Assembly (NCBI GenBank): GCA_036833635.1
Contig: DAITPJ010000005.1
Location: 1 to 53,913 of the forward strand
Source: Terrimesophilobacter sp036833635
Lineage (GTDB): Bacteria; Actinomycetota; Actinomycetes; Actinomycetales; Microbacteriaceae
Length of the DNA stretch: 53,913 nucleotides
Direction of reading: 5' to 3'
Each line of letters begins with the position of its first letter. Within the stretch, counting starts at the first letter, position 1. This document shows, one piece after another, positions 24,519 through 33,175 of the stretch. A program made the translations under genes and the position numbers. The notes beneath the pieces were generated by a model. That model was given only the letters and a program-made list of their open reading frames with translations, was not told the DNA's origin and ran no database searches.

Positions 24519-25472
24519 TCAGAGCGGCCTGACGACGGGGCTGAGAGGGGCCGACACGTCGAACTCGACCTTTGCGTTCTCCCCCTGGGTCGCGATGAGA
24601 TCCGCGAGCACGCGCGACTTGAGCGCTGAGCGATCCGCACTCCCCCAGACCACGCGCTGCCCGACCCCGGAGAGCACGAGCGTCACGTCGTCCTTCGATG
24701 TGGCGCGCGCCGTGTCGACCCTCGTCCTGACGACATCCGGGAGTGCGAGCAGGACCTCGACGACCGACTGGAATGCAGCGCTGTCGACGCCCTCGGCTCC
24801 GACGTCGATGAGCGGGCCGCCCGGCGCCCTTTCGGTCGTGGTCGAGAGCACCACCCCAGCAGGGTCGACGATGGAGAATCCTGCGGGGGTGGGTATCGAG
24901 CCGACGGGTCGGCGCTCGGTGATGCGCACGACGAGGGTCGAGGGCGGCTGCGCCTCGGTCACGAAGCTCCGGATGAGGGGGTATGCGTCGAGTTCTGCCC
25001 TGATGCGGTCGTAGTCGATGAGCGCGAGGGGCGTCCCCAACTGGCCGGCGATCGCATCGGAGACCTCTGCGGCGCTCACGGCGGCAGTGCCCTCGACACG
25101 AATCGTGCGCAAGGCCAGGAGCGGCGAGTACACGGCGACGGTGAGAAGGCCTGCGAGCACGCCGGCGATGCCGATGGCGACGAGCCAACCCAGCCTGCGG
25201 TGGCGCGCTCGTCTCGTGAACCTTCGGATCTCGACCTTCTCGTATCGACGTCTTTCGCGCGAGGCCGAGCGCAGCTCCTTGCCTGCGGCCGGCTGCTTCC
25301 TCGGCGCCTCGCCACGCGCGACCGGCCGCGCGGAAGGGCGCGACGTCGCTGCCCGCGCGGCAGGCTTCGTCGACCGCGGCTTCACCCGGTCCGCATTGCC
25401 CCTCCCCGGAGACGCGGCCTGTTGCCGGCCCTCGGCCTGTTGGCGCCCTCCGAAGCCATCTGGCCGCTTCAT
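24519..25472 (-). CDS. ftsQ: cell division protein FtsQ (DivIB type)
   Basis: FtsQ links early and late divisome proteins. The 317-residue protein has an unusually long, basic, Ala/Arg/Gln-rich cytoplasmic N-terminus (1-94), one membrane segment (about 95-115), a POTRA domain (about 121-190, starting LRTIRVEGTAAVSAAEV) and a beta domain ending near the C-terminus. The start at 25472 overlaps the murC stop as ATGA. The order murC-ftsQ-ftsZ is the usual actinobacterial one, without ddl or ftsA. Confidence 0.92.
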   Translation of the reverse strand: MKRPDGFGGRQQAEGRQQAASPGRGNADRVKPRSTKPAARAATSRPSARPVARGEAPRKQPAAGKELRSASRERRRYEKVEIRRFTRRARHRRLGWLVAIGIAGVLAGLLTVAVYSPLLALRTIRVEGTAAVSAAEVSDAIAGQLGTPLALIDYDRIRAELDAYPLIRSFVTEAQPPSTLVVRITERRPVGSIPTPAGFSIVDPAGVVLSTTTERAPGGPLIDVGAEGVDSAAFQSVVEVLLALPDVVRTRVDTARATSKDDVTLVLSGVGQRVVWGSADRSALKSRVLADLIATQGENAKVEFDVSAPLSPVVRPL

Positions 25473-26875
25473 GGGCTGCCGATTCCGGTGCGGTCGATGG
25501 CGTCGAGGAGCGCAGGGACGATCCGGTAGATATCGCCACCGCCCATCGGCATGACGATGTCGCCTGGCACGGCGATGGCCGCGGCGCGGGCGACTGCCGT
25601 GTCCCAATCCTCGATGTACTCGGTGCGGGCGGCATCGCGGAACCGCTCGGCGATGAGGCGGCCGGTCACCCCTGGTTCCGGCTCCTCGCGCGCCGGGTAG
25701 ATCGGCACGATGATCGTGTAGTCCGCGAGTTCCTCGAAGGTCGCGGCGAACTCCGCCGCCATGAGGCGCGTACGGCTGTAGAGGTGCGGCTGGAAGACCG
25801 GGATGAGCCGGCCTCCGCCCACGGCGGCCCGTGCACCGGCGAGGGCTGCTCTCACCTCCGTGGGGTGATGCGCGAAGTCGTCGTAGACGCGCACCCCGCC
25901 GACGTCGCCGCGCAGCTCGAATCGCCGCTCGGTCCCCTCGAATCCTGCAATCGCGTCGAGGCTGCGCTGCGGGTCGAAACCGAGCCCGACGAGCACGCCG
26001 AACGCCCCGGCCGCGTTGAGGGCATTGTGGAGGCCGGGGACGCGCAGGGACGCCGCGAAGTCGCGACCGGACCATGCGATCCGAAACGACACGGATGGTC
26101 CGAGCTCGACGGAGTGCACCCGCACCGTCGCATCCTGGTGCCGGCCGAAGGTCGTGACGCGACGATCGGCCAGTTGCGGTGTGATCTCGACGGCGCCTGG
26201 GTCGTCAGAGGAGATGACGATGCCCTCGCTCGCTCCCCTCGCGAACTCGACGAACGCATCCTTGAACGCGCGCTCGGTCCCGAAGTGGTCGAGGTGGTCA
26301 GGATCGACGTTGGTCACGAGCGCGATGGCCGTGCGGTACAGGAGGAAGGACCCGTCCGACTCGTCCGCCTCGACGACGAAGAGGTCGTCGGAACCCGGAA
26401 GCGCGCTCACCCCGAGCGACTGGAGGACCCCGCCGTTGACGAACCCAGGGTCGGCGCCGAGCGCGCGGAGCGCCGTGACGATCATGGCTGTCGAGGTCGT
26501 CTTGCCGTGGGCGCCGGCGACCGCGACGAGCCGGTGGTTCCGCGTCAGCCAGGCGAGCGCGACGGCCCGGTGCACGATCGGCATTCCCCGCTCGAGCGCA
26601 GCCAGGTACTCAGGGTTGTCATCGCCGATCGCTCCCGTGACGACGAGCGTGTCGGCCGCACCGATGGCAGCGGCGTCGTGCCCGATCGCGATGGGGATCC
26701 CCTTCGCGCGCAGGGCGGCGACGATGCCGGTGTCCCGGATGTCCGAGCCGCTCACCGGGATGCCAGCAGCGAGGAACAACTGGGCGATGCCGCTCATGCC
26801 CGCCCCGCCGATGCCGACGAAGTGGACCCGCCCGGGGCTCTCCGGCATCGCCTGGTGGAAGTCGGATTTGATCAT
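25469..26875 (-). CDS. murC: UDP-N-acetylmuramate--L-alanine ligase
   Basis: MurC adds the first amino acid to UDP-MurNAc. The 468-residue protein has the N-terminal UDP-binding GIGGAGMSG (21-29), the ATP loop GAHGKTT (121-127) and the Mur ligase histidine region YDDFAHHPTEVRA. The start at 26875 overlaps the murG stop by 4 nt (ATGA), and the ftsQ start overlaps its stop likewise. In Microbacteriaceae with B-type peptidoglycan the first residue is often glycine rather than alanine, so the substrate may differ from the family name; that cannot be read from the sequence. Confidence 0.96.
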   Translation of the reverse strand: MIKSDFHQAMPESPGRVHFVGIGGAGMSGIAQLFLAAGIPVSGSDIRDTGIVAALRAKGIPIAIGHDAAAIGAADTLVVTGAIGDDNPEYLAALERGMPIVHRAVALAWLTRNHRLVAVAGAHGKTTSTAMIVTALRALGADPGFVNGGVLQSLGVSALPGSDDLFVVEADESDGSFLLYRTAIALVTNVDPDHLDHFGTERAFKDAFVEFARGASEGIVISSDDPGAVEITPQLADRRVTTFGRHQDATVRVHSVELGPSVSFRIAWSGRDFAASLRVPGLHNALNAAGAFGVLVGLGFDPQRSLDAIAGFEGTERRFELRGDVGGVRVYDDFAHHPTEVRAALAGARAAVGGGRLIPVFQPHLYSRTRLMAAEFAATFEELADYTIIVPIYPAREEPEPGVTGRLIAERFRDAARTEYIEDWDTAVARAAAIAVPGDIVMPMGGGDIYRIVPALLDAIDRTGIGSP

Positions 26876-27969
26876 GGGACACCACCGACATTGGCCGCGT
26901 CGGGGGTCGCCCCGCGGATGAGCCCGACCATGCGGGCGGTGCCGTCCCGCATGCCCATGCCCGAGGCTCGCGCGGCCAGTTCTGCGACGGCGGGCCGGTC
27001 GATCAGAAGGGGCACGAGGACGTCGACCACCCATCCGGGTGTGAAGTCGGCGTTGTCCACGAGAAGCGCACCGCCGGCGTCGACGACACCCTTCGCGTTG
27101 AGGCGCTGCTCGCCGTTCCCGATCGCGAGGGGCACGTAGACCGCGGGGATCCCGAGCGCCGTGAGTTCACTCACTGTGGCCGATCCCGCGCGCGCGATCG
27201 CGAGCTCGGCGGCCGAGTAGGCGAGTTCCATCCTGTCGCAGTAGCGCAGCATCCGGTACCCCGGAAGGCTCGATTCCGGGAGAGGCGAGCGCTCCCCCGT
27301 GACGTGGAGAATGCTCCAGCCGGCGCTGAGGATCGATGCTGCGGCCTCGAAGACGGTTTCATTGATGCTGCGTGCGCCGAGAGATCCGCCGGTCACGAGC
27401 AGGACGGGCCTTGAGGGGTCGAGGCCGAAGTGCACGAGAGCACCCGCCCTCGCTGCATGCGGGTCGAGGACCTCGAGCTCGCGCTTCATCGGCATCCCGA
27501 CGACGCGGGCGTTCCTGAGTCGCGTCCCTTCGAACGCGACCCCGACGTAGCGCGTGAGCGTCGCCCCGAGGCGATTCGCGAACCCGGGGACGGCATTCGC
27601 CTCGTGCACGACGATGGGAATCCGCTGCCGCCATGCGGCAACGTAGGCCGGACCTGAGACGAAGCCCCCGAATCCGACGACGATATCGATGCCCCGCCCA
27701 GCGATGAGGGCACGGATGCGGCGGACTGCCCTGCGGAACTCGCCGGGGAAGCGCACCGCCGCCCGGCCGGGCCGTCGGGGAAAGGGAAGCCGGGGAATCG
27801 TGGCGAGCTCGTAGCCCCGTTCGGGGACGAGACGGGATTCGAGCCCCTCAGCTGTTCCGAGGACGAGGATCTCCGCGTCGCCGTGCTCCTCCCGGAGCCG
27901 GTCGGCCACGGCGAGCAATGGGTTCACGTGCCCGGCAGTTCCGCCGCCGGCGAGCAGGTACCGCGTCAC
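26872..27969 (-). CDS. murG: lipid II synthase, undecaprenyldiphospho-muramoylpentapeptide GlcNAc transferase
   Basis: MurG transfers GlcNAc to lipid I on the inner face of the membrane, making lipid II. The 365-residue GT28 protein starts VTRYLLAGGGTAGHVNP, with the GGGTAGH loop at residues 8-14. The second domain has VTGGSLGARSINE and the donor-binding ARAGSATVSELTALGIPAVYVPL. GTG at 27969 overlaps the ftsW stop by 4 nt (GTGA). The open frame upstream of this start overlaps ftsW and is not family sequence. Confidence 0.96.
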   Translation of the reverse strand: MTRYLLAGGGTAGHVNPLLAVADRLREEHGDAEILVLGTAEGLESRLVPERGYELATIPRLPFPRRPGRAAVRFPGEFRRAVRRIRALIAGRGIDIVVGFGGFVSGPAYVAAWRQRIPIVVHEANAVPGFANRLGATLTRYVGVAFEGTRLRNARVVGMPMKRELEVLDPHAARAGALVHFGLDPSRPVLLVTGGSLGARSINETVFEAAASILSAGWSILHVTGERSPLPESSLPGYRMLRYCDRMELAYSAAELAIARAGSATVSELTALGIPAVYVPLAIGNGEQRLNAKGVVDAGGALLVDNADFTPGWVVDVLVPLLIDRPAVAELAARASGMGMRDGTARMVGLIRGATPDAANVGGVP

Positions 27970-29195
27970 CTGGGCGCCACGCCCCTCGACACAGGATGAC
28001 GCGCATAGGAGAGCACGATCCCGATCGCGAACAAAGTCGTCACGAGAGCCGATCCGCCCGCGGAAATGAGAGGAAGCGGAACGCCGAGCACGGGCAGGAG
28101 CCCGAGCACGACCGCGATGTTGACGAAGGCCTGCACGAGAATCCATGCCATGACGGCGCTCACGGTGATGCGGGCGACGGGATCGTTCGACGCCCGGATG
28201 ATGCGGACGAACGCGATGGCGAGAACGACGAAGAGCGCGAGGACGAGAAGCGCCCCGAGAAGGCCGAGCTCCTCGCCGATGATCGCGAAGATGAAGTCGT
28301 TGTCGGCCTCCGGAAGCCATGACCACTTAGCCTTCGAGTTGCCCAGCCCGACGCCGAAGATCCCGCCTGACGCGAGAGCCCACCATCCGTGGAGCGTCTG
28401 CCAGCAGAAGCGGTCGTAGTCGGCATCCACGGCGCAGCCGCTCTGCCAGGCGGCGATGCGTTCCTGGCGCGACCCCCCGGAGAGGGCGACCGCGAGGGCG
28501 GCGACCACGATGACGACCGTTGGAAGTGCGAGCAGGCGGAGCCTGACGCCGGAGAAATACAGGGTGCCGAGCACGATGGCGATGAGGATCATGACGGTCC
28601 CGACGTCGCCCCCTGCGAGCACAAGGACGATCGCGAGGCCGGCCACGATGCCGATGGGCCTGAGGAGCTCACGCCAGTCGTCGAGCACCTCGAGCTTCTT
28701 GGCGAGCACGACGCCGAGCCACATCGCGAGGGCGACCTTGGTGAGCTCCGAGGGCTGGAACGAGAACGTGCCGAGCAGGATCCAGTTGCGGTTGCCGCCT
28801 GCTTCCTGCCCGAGGTTGGTCGCAACCACGAGGAACTGGAGGGCGATCGCGATCATCATCGCTGTGCCCGCCCATTTCCGCCAGAAGATCGCGGGCATGC
28901 GCGCTGCGATGAGCATGAGCGGGATTCCGAGAAGTGCGAAGAGACCCTGGCGCAGGAATCCGGTGAAGAAGTCGTTGGTCGCCTTGTAGGATTCGACGGC
29001 CGAGGACGACAGGACCATGACGAGCCCGAAGATCACGAGGAAGAGCGTCGCGCCGAGGAGGAGGAAATAGTCGCCGTTCTCCGCCCCGAAGATCCTCCGG
29101 ACAGCGACGAGGACCGACGGGCCCGGACGCGCCTCTGGGGCGGGCGGCGACTTCCGGTCAGCCGCGCGACGGGGGCGCGGAACGCTCGTCGTCAT
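27966..29195 (-). CDS. ftsW: septal peptidoglycan glycosyltransferase FtsW (SEDS family)
   Basis: FtsW polymerises lipid II at the septum together with FtsI. The 409-residue protein has about ten membrane segments, with SEDS blocks GGNRNWILLGTFSFQPSELTKVA, the loop SWLPEADNDFIFAIIGEELG and the C-terminal PLISAGGSALVTTL. The start at 29195 is supported by GGAGGAG and gives a normal N-terminus; it lies 38 nt inside the end of murD, an unusually deep overlap for this cluster. FtsI, its partner, is encoded six genes upstream. Confidence 0.95.
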   Translation of the reverse strand: MTTSVPRPRRAADRKSPPAPEARPGPSVLVAVRRIFGAENGDYFLLLGATLFLVIFGLVMVLSSSAVESYKATNDFFTGFLRQGLFALLGIPLMLIAARMPAIFWRKWAGTAMMIAIALQFLVVATNLGQEAGGNRNWILLGTFSFQPSELTKVALAMWLGVVLAKKLEVLDDWRELLRPIGIVAGLAIVLVLAGGDVGTVMILIAIVLGTLYFSGVRLRLLALPTVVIVVAALAVALSGGSRQERIAAWQSGCAVDADYDRFCWQTLHGWWALASGGIFGVGLGNSKAKWSWLPEADNDFIFAIIGEELGLLGALLVLALFVVLAIAFVRIIRASNDPVARITVSAVMAWILVQAFVNIAVVLGLLPVLGVPLPLISAGGSALVTTLFAIGIVLSYARHPVSRGVAPR

Positions 29196-30669
29196 CGGCG
29201 TCTCCTCCCACCATCTCCTGCACGGCCCGCGCGAACCGCCGTCCGCGATCCGCGTAGTCGGTGAATTGATCCATCGACGCCGCAGCCGGGGCCAGCAGCA
29301 CAACGTCGCCGTCGAGCGCGAACCCCGCCGCAAGCCTCACGGCCGTCGGCATCACGTCCTCAGTTTCGGCCGTGTCGACGGCGATGACCGGCAGCCCCGG
29401 GGCGTGTCGTGCGAATGCCTCGAGCACCTCTGCGCGGTCCTTTCCGATGACGACGGCACCGCGAAGACGCCCCGCGACCGAGGCGATGAGGTCGTCAGGC
29501 GAAGCGCCCTTGAAGAGGCCGCCCACGATCCACACGACCGACCCGAAGGCCGTGAGCGAGGCACGCGCGGCGTGCGGGTTCGTCGCCTTCGAATCGTCGA
29601 TCCAGGTCACACCTGCGCTTCGTGCGACCGTCTCGACCCTGTGGTGGTCGGCGTGGAAGGCGAGGAGTGCGGAGCGGACGGCATCGATGGGCGTTCCGAA
29701 CGCGCGCGCGAGAGCCGAGGCGGCGAGTGCATCCGCGACGAGGTGGGGACTCCCGAGGCCGGCGTCGGAGAGCTCGCCGATCGTCGCGATCTCGAGCGCC
29801 GTGTCCCTGCGGTCATCGAGGAACGCGCGGTCGCATGCGATGCCGTCGACGACGCCGAAGTCGCTCGGTCCAGGGATGCTGAGGCCGAACCCGATCGCGC
29901 GGCACCCCTCCACGACGTCGGCCTCCTCGACGAGGTTGCGCGTCGTGGGATCGTCCCTGTTGAAGACGCAGGCGATCCTCGTGTTCTCGTAGACCCTGCC
30001 CTTCGCCGCACGGTACGCTTCGGCCGAACCGTGCCAGTCGAGGTGATCGTCGGCGACGTTGAGGCACGCGCTCGCCCACGGCGAGATCGACCCGAGGTAG
30101 TGAAGCTGGAAGCTCGAGAGCTCCACGACGAGCACGTCGAAGCCGGCTGGATCCCTGATGGCGTCGAGCACGGGCGTGCCCACGTTCCCGCAGGGCGCTG
30201 CGCGGAAGCCGCCCGCGGCGAGCATCGCAGCGGTGAGTTGAACGGTCGTCGTCTTGCCGTTCGTCCCGGTGACCGTGATCCACTCCGCCGGCGTGCCCGT
30301 CTTGTCCCTGAGTCGCCAGGCGAGCTCGATGTCACCCCAGACGGCTGCACCTGAGGTGTGCGCCCAGGCAACCACCGGATGCCGTGGCACGAAGCCTGGC
30401 GAGACGACGATGAGCTCAGGATGGAATTCCTTGAGACGATCAGGGACTCCGGCGTCGAGGTCGGCGAGCAGGAGCTCGACGCCGATCACGTCGAGGATCG
30501 CTGTCATCGTCTCGTCGGCCGATGCGGAGGTGGCGAGCACGGCGCATCCGAGCTCGGCGAGGGTGTCGGCGACAGAGAAACCGGTGACTCCGAGGCCGAG
30601 GACGGCGACCCGCAGCCCCGACCAGTCGGCATGCCAGCTCGTGAGCGAATCGATGCGCTCGTGGGTCAT
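29158..30669 (-). CDS. murD: UDP-N-acetylmuramoyl-L-alanine--D-glutamate ligase
   Basis: MurD adds D-glutamate to UDP-MurNAc-L-Ala (or -Gly). The 503-residue protein has the Rossmann start VAVLGLGVTGFSVAD, the ATP loop VTGTNGKTTT, the central NVADDHLDWHG and the C-terminal WIDDSKATNPHAA. The start at 30669 overlaps the mraY stop by 4 nt; its 3' end covers the first 38 nt of ftsW. Slightly longer than the E. coli enzyme, as usual in actinobacteria. Confidence 0.96.
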   Translation of the reverse strand: MTHERIDSLTSWHADWSGLRVAVLGLGVTGFSVADTLAELGCAVLATSASADETMTAILDVIGVELLLADLDAGVPDRLKEFHPELIVVSPGFVPRHPVVAWAHTSGAAVWGDIELAWRLRDKTGTPAEWITVTGTNGKTTTVQLTAAMLAAGGFRAAPCGNVGTPVLDAIRDPAGFDVLVVELSSFQLHYLGSISPWASACLNVADDHLDWHGSAEAYRAAKGRVYENTRIACVFNRDDPTTRNLVEEADVVEGCRAIGFGLSIPGPSDFGVVDGIACDRAFLDDRRDTALEIATIGELSDAGLGSPHLVADALAASALARAFGTPIDAVRSALLAFHADHHRVETVARSAGVTWIDDSKATNPHAARASLTAFGSVVWIVGGLFKGASPDDLIASVAGRLRGAVVIGKDRAEVLEAFARHAPGLPVIAVDTAETEDVMPTAVRLAAGFALDGDVVLLAPAAASMDQFTDYADRGRRFARAVQEMVGGDADDDERSAPPSRG

Positions 30670-31772
30670 GGCGCAGTGCTGGAGAGCCACTCCAGGTAGA
30701 AGAGACCGACCCCTGCGCCGACGAACAGGCCGGAGATGATCCAGAACCTCACGACGATCGTGACTTCGAGCCAGCCCTTCATCTCGAAGTGGTGGTGATA
30801 CGGGCTCGCGCGCCAGATGCGCTGTCCCTTCGTGGCCTTGAAGTACAAGCGCTGGATGATGACCTGGCCGGTCACGATGACGAAAAGCCCTCCGATGAGG
30901 ACGAGCAGCATCTCGGTCCTGGAGAGGATGGCGAGGGCGGCGAGGGCTCCACCGATCGCGAAGGAGCCGGTGTCGCCCATCATGATCTGCGCCGGCGACG
31001 TGTTCCACCACAGGAAGCCGATGAGGGCGCCCACGATGGCCGCGGCGATCGTCGCGAGTTCGAGAGGCGCAGAGACGTCGTAGCACTTGAACATGTTCTC
31101 GGGCGCGACCGAGAGGCTGTAACAGGACTGGATCGACTGCCAGTAGCCGATGATGATGTAGGACCCGATGGCGAAGATCGCCGCACCTGCCGCGAGGCCG
31201 TCCAGCCCGTCGGTCAGGTTCACGGCGTTCGAGGCCGCGACCGTGATGAAGACGATCCACAGCACGAGGGCGACGGATCCCGCGACGACACCGAACGTGA
31301 CGAGGAAGTCGAATGGGAGGTCCCGGATGAATGAGAGCGCGGTCGAGACCGGGGATCGATCGTGACTGTCACGGTAGTTGATGCCGACGAGGGCGAAGAC
31401 GACGCCGACGAGGATCGTCCCGAGCACCTTGTACCAGCCCCCGAGGCCGAGGCTGTTCTGCCGTGAAACCTTGAGGAGGTCATCGATGAACCCGATGAGC
31501 CCGAGACCTCCCATCATGAGGATCACGAGCATGGCGCTCGCGCTCGGAAGGCCGCCACCGAAGAGATGACCGCCGAAGTACCCGACGACCGAGGCCGTGA
31601 CGAAGACGACACCACCCATCGACGGGGTCCCGCGCTTCATGACGTGAGTCGTCGGCGTGTCTGCCCTGATGAACTGCCCGAGATTGAGCCTGCGGAACGC
31701 TTTGGCGAACGCGGGCGTCAGGAGCAGCGTGAAGACCATCGAGATGGCGGCGGAGACGAGAAGCGCGAGCAT
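30666..31772 (-). CDS. mraY: phospho-N-acetylmuramoyl-pentapeptide transferase
   Basis: MraY makes lipid I by moving phospho-MurNAc-pentapeptide to undecaprenyl phosphate. The 368-residue membrane protein has about ten segments and the family motifs DTPTTHVMKRGTPSMGG, the catalytic NAVNLTDGLDGLAAG (acidic residues binding magnesium) and SPYHHHFEMKGW. The ATG at 31772 shares one base with the murF stop (TGATG). The length and order are typical. Confidence 0.97.
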   Translation of the reverse strand: MLALLVSAAISMVFTLLLTPAFAKAFRRLNLGQFIRADTPTTHVMKRGTPSMGGVVFVTASVVGYFGGHLFGGGLPSASAMLVILMMGGLGLIGFIDDLLKVSRQNSLGLGGWYKVLGTILVGVVFALVGINYRDSHDRSPVSTALSFIRDLPFDFLVTFGVVAGSVALVLWIVFITVAASNAVNLTDGLDGLAAGAAIFAIGSYIIIGYWQSIQSCYSLSVAPENMFKCYDVSAPLELATIAAAIVGALIGFLWWNTSPAQIMMGDTGSFAIGGALAALAILSRTEMLLVLIGGLFVIVTGQVIIQRLYFKATKGQRIWRASPYHHHFEMKGWLEVTIVVRFWIISGLFVGAGVGLFYLEWLSSTAP

Positions 31773-33175
31773 CAGCTCACCCCGGCGAGCCGGTCGCCCA
31801 GCGTTCTCAACCCAGCCGCATTCGACGACTTCACGAGCACGACATCTCCTGACCGCACTTCGGCCTCCACCCGATCGTAAGCCTCGTCAAGTCCATCGAC
31901 GAGGACCGACTCCCCGTCCCATGAGCCTTCAAGGCCCGCGGCGTTGTGGATGTGGCGAGCCCCGTGCCCGACGACGATGAGCTTGTCGATGTTGAGGCGG
32001 ACGACGAGTCGTCCGATCCGGTCGTGCTCCTCGTCGGCGAATTCCCCGAGTTCGGCCATCTCGCCGAGGACGGCGATGGCCCGATGGCTCCCGCGCGTGA
32101 TCTCGGCGAGCGTCTTGAGTGCGGCAGCCATCGAATCCGGGCTCGCGTTGTAGGCGTCGTTGATGACCGTCACGCCGCCGGGTGCCGAGAAGATCTCCAT
32201 GCGCCATCGCTCAGCGCGGGGAATCCTTTCGAGCGCCGGGACCGCATCCGCCAGCGGCACTCCCAGTTCGCGGGCGGCGGTGATCGCCGCCATGGCGTTC
32301 ATGACATTGTGCTCGCCCAGGATGCGCAGGTTCACCGCAACGCGTTCCGTGTCGGCGACGAGCGAGAAGCGGGTGCCGGTGACGGTCGTTCGGACGTCCT
32401 CTGCGCGCACCCCTGCGGAGTCGGACAATCCGAAGGTCACGATCCTCGCACGCGTCTGCCCTGCCATCGCGGCCACGCGCGTGTCATCGGCGTTGAGGAC
32501 CGCCACGGCCCCTGGGGGAAGCTCAGTGACGATCTCGGCCTTCGCCTTCGCGGTCTCCTCGATGCTGCCGAACCCGCCGGCATGCGCGAGCCCGACCTTG
32601 AGGACGATCGCGACATCCGGAACGACGATGGCGATGAGGCGGGCGATATCGCCCACGGCGCTCGCACCCATCTCGACGACGAGGAAACGTGTATCGGCGT
32701 CGACGTCGAGCATCGACAGCGGGGCACCGACCTGGTTGTTGAAGGAGCCGCGCGGGGCGACGACCGGCCCTGCCTGCCCGAGGATCGCCCTGAGCATGTT
32801 CTTCGTCGTCGTCTTGCCGTTCGACCCTGTCACTGCGACGACGCGCAGCCCTCCCGCGGAGCGCATGCGTGCGACGACCTCGCGCGCGAGCATCGCAAGT
32901 GCTGCGAGCGAGTCGGGGACGACGACGACGGGAACGCCGAGGTCGAGTTCGCGCTCCGCGATGACGAGAACGGCGCCGGACGCGACCGCAGCGGCCGCGA
33001 ACTCGTGGCCGTGAGTCGACTCCCCCTGCAGGGCGAAGAACACGCTGCCGGCGACCGCGAGCCTCGAATCGACGACGACGGGACCGCGCACCACCTCCGG
33101 CGTCACGGACCCCTCGGGGACGCTGAGGACCCCGCCGACGATCTCGGCGAGCTCCGTCGGAGCGAGTTCGATCAC
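31772..33175 (-). CDS. murF: UDP-N-acetylmuramoyl-tripeptide--D-alanyl-D-alanine ligase
   Basis: MurF adds the D-Ala-D-Ala dipeptide, completing the pentapeptide precursor. The 467-residue protein has the N-terminal UDP-binding domain (VDSRLAVAGSVFFAL), the ATP loop AVTGSNGKTTTKN and the domain-III block INDAYNASPDSMAAAL. GTG at 33175 overlaps the murE stop by 4 nt (GTGA). There is no unusual feature apart from the overlap chain murE-murF-mraY-murD. Confidence 0.96.
   Translation of the reverse strand: MIELAPTELAEIVGGVLSVPEGSVTPEVVRGPVVVDSRLAVAGSVFFALQGESTHGHEFAAAAVASGAVLVIAERELDLGVPVVVVPDSLAALAMLAREVVARMRSAGGLRVVAVTGSNGKTTTKNMLRAILGQAGPVVAPRGSFNNQVGAPLSMLDVDADTRFLVVEMGASAVGDIARLIAIVVPDVAIVLKVGLAHAGGFGSIEETAKAKAEIVTELPPGAVAVLNADDTRVAAMAGQTRARIVTFGLSDSAGVRAEDVRTTVTGTRFSLVADTERVAVNLRILGEHNVMNAMAAITAARELGVPLADAVPALERIPRAERWRMEIFSAPGGVTVINDAYNASPDSMAAALKTLAEITRGSHRAIAVLGEMAELGEFADEEHDRIGRLVVRLNIDKLIVVGHGARHIHNAAGLEGSWDGESVLVDGLDEAYDRVEAEVRSGDVVLVKSSNAAGLRTLGDRLAGVS

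Noticed and set aside
24519..26075. Longer open frame extending ftsQ upstream into murC
   Set aside because: The extra 201 codons overlap murC and have antisense-like composition; ATG 25472 with the ATGA overlap is the start.
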